Origin: Marisediminicola senii
GTDB taxonomy: Bacteria; Actinomycetota; Actinomycetes; Actinomycetales; Microbacteriaceae
Length of the DNA stretch: 64,000 nt
Assembly: GCF_011057645.1 (NCBI RefSeq)
Contig: NZ_JAALGE010000002.1
Span: forward strand, 62,001 to 126,000
Direction of reading: 5' to 3'
Under the pieces are notes generated by a model that was given only the letters and a program-made list of their open reading frames with translations, was not told where the DNA came from and searched no databases. The position numbers and the translations under genes were made by a program. Each line of letters begins with the position of its first letter. The stretch's first letter is position 1. Positions 59,227 through 64,000 of this stretch are shown here, piece after piece.

Positions 59227-62200
59227 TGGTGACCGCCTTCACCCGGGTGAGGGCGGCGGCGGAGTTGCCGACCGCGGCCCAGCCGGTGACCTCGACCTCG
59301 CCGTCGAAGCCCGACGCGGCCATGACCTCGGCGGCGTCGAGGATGCGCTGCCGGAACGCGTCGAGCTCGTCGTCGTCGAGCGGTGCCTGCTCCGCCTCGC
59401 GATAGCTGCGCCCGGCGATGCCCTTCTTGACGAACAGCAGCTTCGCTCCTCCCGGCTTGTGGTCGCCGAGCGGGTCGAGCACGTCGTCGAGTTGCCCGGC
59501 CGCGTAGGCGAGCTGGTAGGCGCGCAGCTGGGCGTGGCGGGCGATGTCGTCGGCGCGGGTGATGGGGTTGCCGGTCTTGAGGTCGACGATCACGACCGAG
59601 CCGTCGGCTGCGCGCTCCACCCGGTCGATCGACCCGCTCAGTTTCGCCCGGCCGAGGGCGAGCTCGAACCTGGCCTCCGCCGCGGCGAGCCCCTTGCCGT
59701 CGCGGGCGAAATCGGCGAGGTACTCTGCGACGCCGGCCGCGAGGGTGCGGGCCGCGCGCTTCTGGAACTCCGAGATCCACGGTGACTCGAAGCTCAGCTC
59801 GGCCCACCGACTCTCGATCGCGGCGGCGAGTCCGTCGACGGTGTGGTCGGTCGCGGTCTCCATCGCCCAGTGGATGACGGTTCCGAGGCCCATCGCGGTG
59901 CTGGATCGCGACCCCGCGACACGGTCGACGAACCAGTCGAGCGCGGACTTCTCGACCCTCTCGAGCTGCGACGGCGACACCGGCACGGTCTCGTCGTCGC
60001 CGTACAGCGGCGCGTCGGTCGACGGGTCGAGCAGCCCGTGCCACTCGGCGGGGTCGGCGCCGGGCAGCCCATCGCGGGCCATGGTGGCGAGGGCGGATGC
60101 CGCGGCGGCGCGGTCTGCGGCCGACCGGTGTGGCAGCACCAGCTCGCGGCGCAGCACCCCGGTCAGGCGGCGCAGCGACAGCGGGCGCATGGTCGACGTG
60201 TCGGTGACCGGCAGGTCGGGTGGCAGCAGGCTGAAGAACACGCTCGGCGCCTCGTCATCGTTGGCGACCGCGGAGACGATGACCCGGCGGCGGGCGCGGG
60301 AGACGGCGAGCGCGAACATGCGCAGTTCGTCACCGAGCACCTGGGCGCGGGCATTCACGGTGCTGGTGTCGATGCCGGTGACGATGTCGACCAGCGCCTG
60401 GGGGTCGAGCAGCGAGCCGCGAAGGCGGAGGTTCGGCCAGCTGCCCTCCTGCACGCCGGCGACCACGACGATGTCGACCTCGAGGCCGACCACGCCCGAT
60501 GGGGTGGTGACCAGCACCGCCTCGTCGTGTGACTGGGGCGAGAGGGTGTCTTCTGGCACCTCGGCGTCGAGCACGCCGTCGAGGAACACGCTCGGGGGGC
60601 TGCCTGGCGAGCGTTCGACGAAGCGGCGGGCGGCGGTGAAGAGGGCGAGCACGCCGTCGAGGTTGCGGTTAGCCTCCGGCGCGGTGATGCCGGCCCCGAG
60701 TGCCTGGTCTCGCCAGGTGGTGGCGAGCCCGCTGCGTTCCCATACCAGCCAGAGCACCTCCTCGATGGTGCCGCCGCGCACCACGGCGGCCCGCACGGAG
60801 GCGAGCATGGTGGCCATGCGGTCGGCGGAGCGTGCGACACGGTGGTCGATGGTGATGAACCGGCCAGGCGAGGCGAGCCCGTCGACGAGCAAGTCGTCAC
60901 TCGTGCGGTCGCCGCCGCCGGAGAGTTCCTCGGCCCTGAGGGCGAGCCGGAGCCGGCGGAGCCCGAGGCGATCCAGCCCGCCGAACGGTCCGAGGAGCAG
61001 GTCGGTCGCGGCGCCCGGGGTGAGGGGCGAGCGGCCCATGCCCACGTCGACGACGGTGAGCATGGCACGCGCGGCGACGTCGTCGCGCAGCGGCCTCCCG
61101 CCGACCGAGGTTCTGGTGGGAACGTCGGCGAGGGCGAGAGCGCGCGCGACGGCGGGCACCTGGGCGCCGCTGCGCAGCACGACCGCCATCGAGCTGAATG
61201 GCACGCCGTCGAGCAGGTGGCTGCCGCGCAGCAGCCGGGCGATCGATGCCCACTGCCGGGACGGGGTGGCGGCCTGGATGCGCACGATCGCCTTCGGCGC
61301 CGGCGCGCCCGCCGCGAGCGCGGCACGCTGCGGGCCGGCCGCTGCCGTGCCGATGCGCTGCACGATCGTCGACGTGAGGCGGCGCAGCTCGGCACCCTGC
61401 CGGTGCACCGTGCCGAGGTACAGCACCGCGGCGTCTGGCACGCCGAGCACGCTGGGGAGTCGGCCGAGCGAATCCGGCTCGCCACCGCGGAAGGCATTCG
61501 CCGCGACATCCGGATCACCGAATGCGACCACGGTAACCCCCCGCGCCGCGAGCGCGGCGAGGAGCGAGATGGTCGACTCGGTGGCCTCCTGCAGGTCGTC
61601 GACGACCACCAGGCGCAGCGCCTCGATGCGCTCGCTGACCAGGCCGGACTGCAGCGCGCGCACCGCGGCGCCCACCAGTTCGGCCGAGTCGTACTGGCCG
61701 GGACGCAGCCACGCGCTCACCTGGGCGTATTCGTCGAAGAACTGCGCGGCCGCCGCCCACTCCGGGTGGTCGTGCTCGCGGGCGAGTCGTCGCAGGTCGT
61801 CGTTGCTGACGCCGTACTCGGTGGCACGCATGAGCAGGTCGCGCAGTTCGGTGCGGAACTCGCCGAGCGCGCGTACCTGCGGGCCGAGCTCGGGCGGCCA
61901 CTCCGGCCCGGTGCCGTCGTCGAGGTGGCCGGCGAGCAGGTGGCTGATGTCGCTGTCCTGCTCGCCACCGGTGATGAGGCGTGGCGGTGGCTCGCCGGTG
62001 GTGGATGCCGCCGCCGCGACGATCTCGAAGGCCAGCGAGCCCACCGACCTCGCGAGCGGACCATTCGTGGGCACCGCGAGGCGCACCGCCAGCGTGTCGC
62101 GCAGCCGGGTGGCAGTCGATCGGTTCGGGGTGATCGCCACGATGCTCTCCGGAGCCCACCCGAGCCCGAGCACGCGATCGGCGACCAGCTCGACGAGCGT

Positions 62201-62386
62201 GGCGGTCTTGCCGGAGCCCGGGGCGCCGATCACCGCGGCCGACCGGCACGGCGCAAGGTCGATCACCGCCCGCTGACTGGAGTCGAGGGCGACCGGAGTT
62301 CCATTCACGCCCGCGGGATCGCTGGCGTCGCGACGCTGGAATCCGGTGCTGCTCACGGGGTCCACGGTAACTCGCCGCACCGACAT
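59219..62386 (-). CDS. adnA: AdnA-like helicase-nuclease subunit
   Basis: The partner of AdnB, 1055 residues from ATG 62386. Walker A is intact (GAPGSGKT, 54-61). Motif II is degenerate (LVVVDDLQEATES instead of DEYQD), as in the non-motor AdnA of mycobacteria. The C-terminal RecB-like nuclease has GSIDRVERAADGSVVIVDLK with Asp935 and Lys937, so nuclease activity is expected. An upstream GTG at 62440 would add 18 residues; ATG 62386 with GGGG just before it is preferred, but this is uncertain. It is divergent from DUF3107. Confidence 0.9.
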   Translation of the reverse strand: MSVRRVTVDPVSSTGFQRRDASDPAGVNGTPVALDSSQRAVIDLAPCRSAAVIGAPGSGKTATLVELVADRVLGLGWAPESIVAITPNRSTATRLRDTLAVRLAVPTNGPLARSVGSLAFEIVAAAASTTGEPPPRLITGGEQDSDISHLLAGHLDDGTGPEWPPELGPQVRALGEFRTELRDLLMRATEYGVSNDDLRRLAREHDHPEWAAAAQFFDEYAQVSAWLRPGQYDSAELVGAAVRALQSGLVSERIEALRLVVVDDLQEATESTISLLAALAARGVTVVAFGDPDVAANAFRGGEPDSLGRLPSVLGVPDAAVLYLGTVHRQGAELRRLTSTIVQRIGTAAAGPQRAALAAGAPAPKAIVRIQAATPSRQWASIARLLRGSHLLDGVPFSSMAVVLRSGAQVPAVARALALADVPTRTSVGGRPLRDDVAARAMLTVVDVGMGRSPLTPGAATDLLLGPFGGLDRLGLRRLRLALRAEELSGGGDRTSDDLLVDGLASPGRFITIDHRVARSADRMATMLASVRAAVVRGGTIEEVLWLVWERSGLATTWRDQALGAGITAPEANRNLDGVLALFTAARRFVERSPGSPPSVFLDGVLDAEVPEDTLSPQSHDEAVLVTTPSGVVGLEVDIVVVAGVQEGSWPNLRLRGSLLDPQALVDIVTGIDTSTVNARAQVLGDELRMFALAVSRARRRVIVSAVANDDEAPSVFFSLLPPDLPVTDTSTMRPLSLRRLTGVLRRELVLPHRSAADRAAAASALATMARDGLPGADPAEWHGLLDPSTDAPLYGDDETVPVSPSQLERVEKSALDWFVDRVAGSRSSTAMGLGTVIHWAMETATDHTVDGLAAAIESRWAELSFESPWISEFQKRAARTLAAGVAEYLADFARDGKGLAAAEARFELALGRAKLSGSIDRVERAADGSVVIVDLKTGNPITRADDIARHAQLRAYQLAYAAGQLDDVLDPLGDHKPGGAKLLFVKKGIAGRSYREAEQAPLDDDELDAFRQRILDAAEVMAASGFDGEVEVTGWAAVGNSAAALTRVKAVTSD

Positions 62387-62451
62387 CACCCCGCCGACCG
62401 CCGCCGTTCCGCTGACAACGAACGGGTTCAGAACGCCCACCGGCGATGTCG

Positions 62452-62457
62452 TAATGT
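62452..62457 (+). promoter_or_regulatory. -10 element of the DUF3107 gene, leaderless
   Basis: TAATGT, 6 nt before the GTG at 62464. Confidence 0.45.
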
Positions 62458-62463
62458 GAGCGA

Positions 62464-62688
62464 GTGGACATTCGCATCGGCATCATCAACTCCCCCCGTG
62501 AACTCAGCTTCGAGACCAACCAGACGGCAGGCGAGATCGAGAGCCTCGTGACCGCAGCCCTCGAGGCCGGTGCGGGTCACCTCTCGCTCAAGGACGACAA
62601 GGGCCGCATCTACCTTGTTCCGACCGCGACCCTCGGATACGTCGAGATCGGTTCCGACAGCTCACGGCGCGTGGGGTTCGTCGCCTGA
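62464..62688 (+). CDS. DUF3107 domain protein
   Basis: A 74-residue conserved actinobacterial protein (homologous in type to M. tuberculosis TB9.4/Rv3208A). It begins VDIRIGIINSPRELSFETNQ and reads as a small alpha/beta fold. The function is unknown. GTG 62464 is the only sensible start and has a leaderless -10. The next gene begins 2 bp after its stop. Confidence 0.9.
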   Translation: MDIRIGIINSPRELSFETNQTAGEIESLVTAALEAGAGHLSLKDDKGRIYLVPTATLGYVEIGSDSSRRVGFVA

Positions 62689-62690
62689 CG

Positions 62691-62999
62691 ATGGAACTCT
62701 TCTTCGTCGCGGTGATCGCGGTGGTGCTGGGCGTCGTCGCCCGGTACATCACGCCGGGTCGTCACACGCACGGAGCCGCGCTCGTACCCGCAATCGGCGT
62801 AGCAGCCGCCGCGCTCGTATGGACGGTGCTGACCTGGGTCGGCATGCCGTTCGACGGCGGGTGGATCTGGGTGATCACCATCGCCGTCGCCGTAGCCGCA
62901 CCGCTGGTCGCCGCGAGGATGCTGCCGGGTCGTCGTGCGGCCGCCGACGAGCGCCTGCACGAGAAGCTGCTCGGCTCTACCCCTCGGGTCGCGTACTAG
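62691..62999 (+). CDS. Small membrane protein of unknown function
   Basis: A 102-residue protein with three predicted transmembrane helices (ELFFVAVIAVVLGVVARYI, GAALVPAIGVAAAALVWTVL, WIWVITIAVAVAAPLVAARM) and a short charged tail. I do not recognise a named family. It is co-transcribed with DUF3107 and convergent with the ferritin-like gene. Confidence 0.8.
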   Translation: MELFFVAVIAVVLGVVARYITPGRHTHGAALVPAIGVAAAALVWTVLTWVGMPFDGGWIWVITIAVAVAAPLVAARMLPGRRAAADERLHEKLLGSTPRVAY

Positions 63000-63048
63000 C
63001 GCGAGATCCGTCGGGACCGACCGAATGGGTCGCCGCAATCTCAGGCGA

Positions 63049-63774
63049 TCAGGCCGTGAGGCCGAGGGCGTCCATGCGACGGGTGTGCGCCGCGATCAGC
63101 TCGGTGAATACCGGCTCGAGGCGCGCTTCATCTGGGCGGGTGTTCTCCGGCACGGCGAGCGCCGACCTCGCGACGAGCAGCGTGTCACCGACGAGCCGCC
63201 TGCCCCACATCGCGAGTCGCGATGCGAGCTGCGGATTCGCCGCGATGGCCTCGCGCAGTTCCTTGACAATGGCCTCGTTGCCGATGTCGGTTCCGAGCAC
63301 GGCGGTCACCCGTCTCGCCTGCTCCGACGGAAGTCCGCCGGCGAGGCGCATGAAGAAGTCGTCGAGCAACCCCGCGGTGACGTAGCAGGTGACGAGGTTC
63401 TCGTACCAGTCGCTGCCCACCGTGACGCGCTGGAAGCGGTCGATGTCGCGCGTGTACGGCTCCATGGTCGCGCCGGGCTCATGACCGGTGCGGTGCAGCT
63501 CGTGGATGAGCCCCTCGTATTTCGCCATCGACAGCTTCGCGACCGTGCTCATCGCGTTCTTGCCGTGGATGGTGGGCGCGGTGGCGACGGCGCGCGCCGC
63601 CGTCTCGAAGATCGACAGCTGCAGGTAGGCGGCCCGTCCGAGGTAGGTGGTGGGGTCCGGCGTGAGTTCGCCGAGGGCGACCCGGTTGACGTTCTCCGCA
63701 CCGTTCTTCAGGGCGCGTGGGCGAACCCGGGGAGAGTCGACGCTGTTCCCTCGCCGCTGAAAAATGGACACCAC
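63049..63774 (-). CDS. Ferritin-like fold protein (MiaE-like)
   Basis: A 241-residue helical protein of the ferritin-like group often annotated as MiaE-like in actinobacteria. The helices QLSIFETAARAV, VAKLSMAKYEGLIHELHRTG and LVTCYVTAGLLDDFFMRLAG carry scattered Glu, His and Asp residues that could bind a di-metal site, although the full ExxH pairs are not obvious. The start is GTG 63774 (or GTG 63771), with TAGGCT 6 nt upstream. It is divergent from the rhlE-type helicase, matching the Rv3210c-Rv3211 arrangement. Confidence 0.8.
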   Translation of the reverse strand: MVSIFQRRGNSVDSPRVRPRALKNGAENVNRVALGELTPDPTTYLGRAAYLQLSIFETAARAVATAPTIHGKNAMSTVAKLSMAKYEGLIHELHRTGHEPGATMEPYTRDIDRFQRVTVGSDWYENLVTCYVTAGLLDDFFMRLAGGLPSEQARRVTAVLGTDIGNEAIVKELREAIAANPQLASRLAMWGRRLVGDTLLVARSALAVPENTRPDEARLEPVFTELIAAHTRRMDALGLTA

Positions 63775-63780
63775 GCGGCT

Positions 63781-63786
63781 AGCCTA
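63781..63786 (-). promoter_or_regulatory. -10 element of the ferritin-like gene, leaderless
   Basis: TAGGCT on the minus strand, 6 nt before the GTG at 63774. Confidence 0.45.
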
Positions 63787-63843
63787 GCCGCGACATCGTC
63801 GGCGCCCCACACCGCGCTGCGCACTGTAACCCCTCCGGCGCAC

Positions 63844-63849
63844 TAAACT
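63844..63849 (+). promoter_or_regulatory. -10 element upstream of the helicase leader
   Basis: TAAACT, about 87 nt upstream of the GTG at 63936. Unlike the leaderless genes, this one would have a leader of about 80 nt. Confidence 0.4.
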
Positions 63850-63857
63850 GTGCCCAA

Positions 63858-63905
63858 GCCCCCTATCTGACGGGGGCACCTACGCCCCAGGACCAAGCGG
63901 GCGTA
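63858..63905 (+). promoter_or_regulatory. Two-hairpin 5' leader of the helicase gene
   Basis: Hairpin 1 pairs GCCCCC (63858-63863) with GGGGGC (63872-63877) over an 8-nt loop. Hairpin 2 pairs TACGCCC (63881-63887) with GGGCGTA (63899-63905) over an 11-nt loop. The pair could control expression of the RNA helicase; no known RNA family is recognised. Confidence 0.4.
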
Positions 63906-63935
63906 ACCGCTTACTGACGACAGGGCTATTCTCTC

Positions 63936-64000
63936 GTGACTTTTTCCGAACTCAAGATCGACCAGGACATGGTCGACGCGCTCGCAACCAAGGGCATCGT
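63936..64000 (+). CDS. DEAD/DEAH-box RNA helicase, N-terminal fragment
   Basis: The first 21 codons of a gene cut by the window edge, starting with GTG 63936 (VTFSELKIDQDMVDALATKG). The pattern F-x-E-L...V-x-A-L-x-x-K-G-I is typical of the Q-motif approach in DEAD-box helicases. The position after the ferritin-like gene matches rhlE (Rv3211) in mycobacteria. The family call rests on this short stretch and on gene order. Confidence 0.7.
   Translation, partial: MTFSELKIDQDMVDALATKGI

Noticed and set aside
59544-62276. 910-codon plus-strand frame opposite adnA
   Set aside because: Ser/Arg-rich shadow translation with no motifs; adnA has clear helicase and nuclease motifs on the other strand.

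Overview
The window looks like a chromosomal segment of a high-GC actinobacterium, most likely of the family Microbacteriaceae. Base composition is roughly two-thirds G+C. Many genes lack a ribosome binding site and instead have a TAnnnT -10 hexamer 6-9 nt upstream of the start codon, which points to leaderless transcripts. The right half keeps a gene order I recall from Mycobacterium: UPF0182, YlbL, DUF2342, ThiF-like, uvrD2, nudC, adnB, adnA, DUF3107, ferritin-like, rhlE. Nothing looks like a prophage, insertion sequence, integron or CRISPR array.

Layout. 1-1.8 kb: ftsE (cut by the window edge) and prfB. 1.8-8.6 kb: an MFS exporter, a seven-gene minimal Tad (tight adherence) pilus operon on the minus strand, and a TMEM175-like channel. 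8.6-13.7 kb: tRNA-Leu, a lipoprotein, an SDR, a DedA protein, a HEAT-repeat protein, and mntH-mntR with a palindromic operator over the mntH start codon. 13.7-17.5 kb: rdgB, rph, murI and an Fe-S photolyase-like gene, all on the minus strand. 17.5-20.9 kb: pncB, a KhtT/KhtU-like cation/proton antiporter pair and DUF3039. 20.9-34.6 kb: an ABC exporter pair, then a two-armed cell-wall glycopolymer (teichoic-acid-like) locus. Its plus-strand arm holds a nucleotidyltransferase, TagG, TagH and an unknown protein. Its minus-strand arm holds two GT2 glycosyltransferases, a CDP-alcohol phosphotransferase, a TagF-like polymerase and two tandem histidine kinases without a response regulator.

34.6-42.4 kb: an HtrA protease with its own terminator, a PKD-like secreted protein, a lipoprotein, an aminotransferase convergent with a nitrilase, a LacI regulator with an epimerase, and initiator tRNA-Met set among terminators and an 18-bp tandem repeat. 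42.4-64 kb: the conserved actinobacterial block. It contains UPF0182, a Lon-like PDZ protease, DUF2342, an LRV-repeat protein, a ThiF/cyclodehydratase-like protein, uvrD2, nudC, a probable APH-fold pseudokinase, an MFS/LysR divergent pair, adnB-adnA double-strand-break resection nuclease genes, DUF3107, a small membrane protein, a ferritin-like protein and the first codons of an rhlE-type helicase.

The only stretch over 300 bp without a protein gene is 42020-42418. It holds three terminators, the 18-bp repeats and tRNA-fMet. The most interesting signals are the orphan tandem kinases and coupled unknown gene in the glycopolymer locus, the mntH operator, the APH-like pseudokinase, the 13-bp repeats before the pilin-like gene, the repeat/terminator/tRNA-fMet arrangement, and an apparent excess of the heptamer GGATGCC. 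Start sites, motif positions and repeat counts were worked out by eye.
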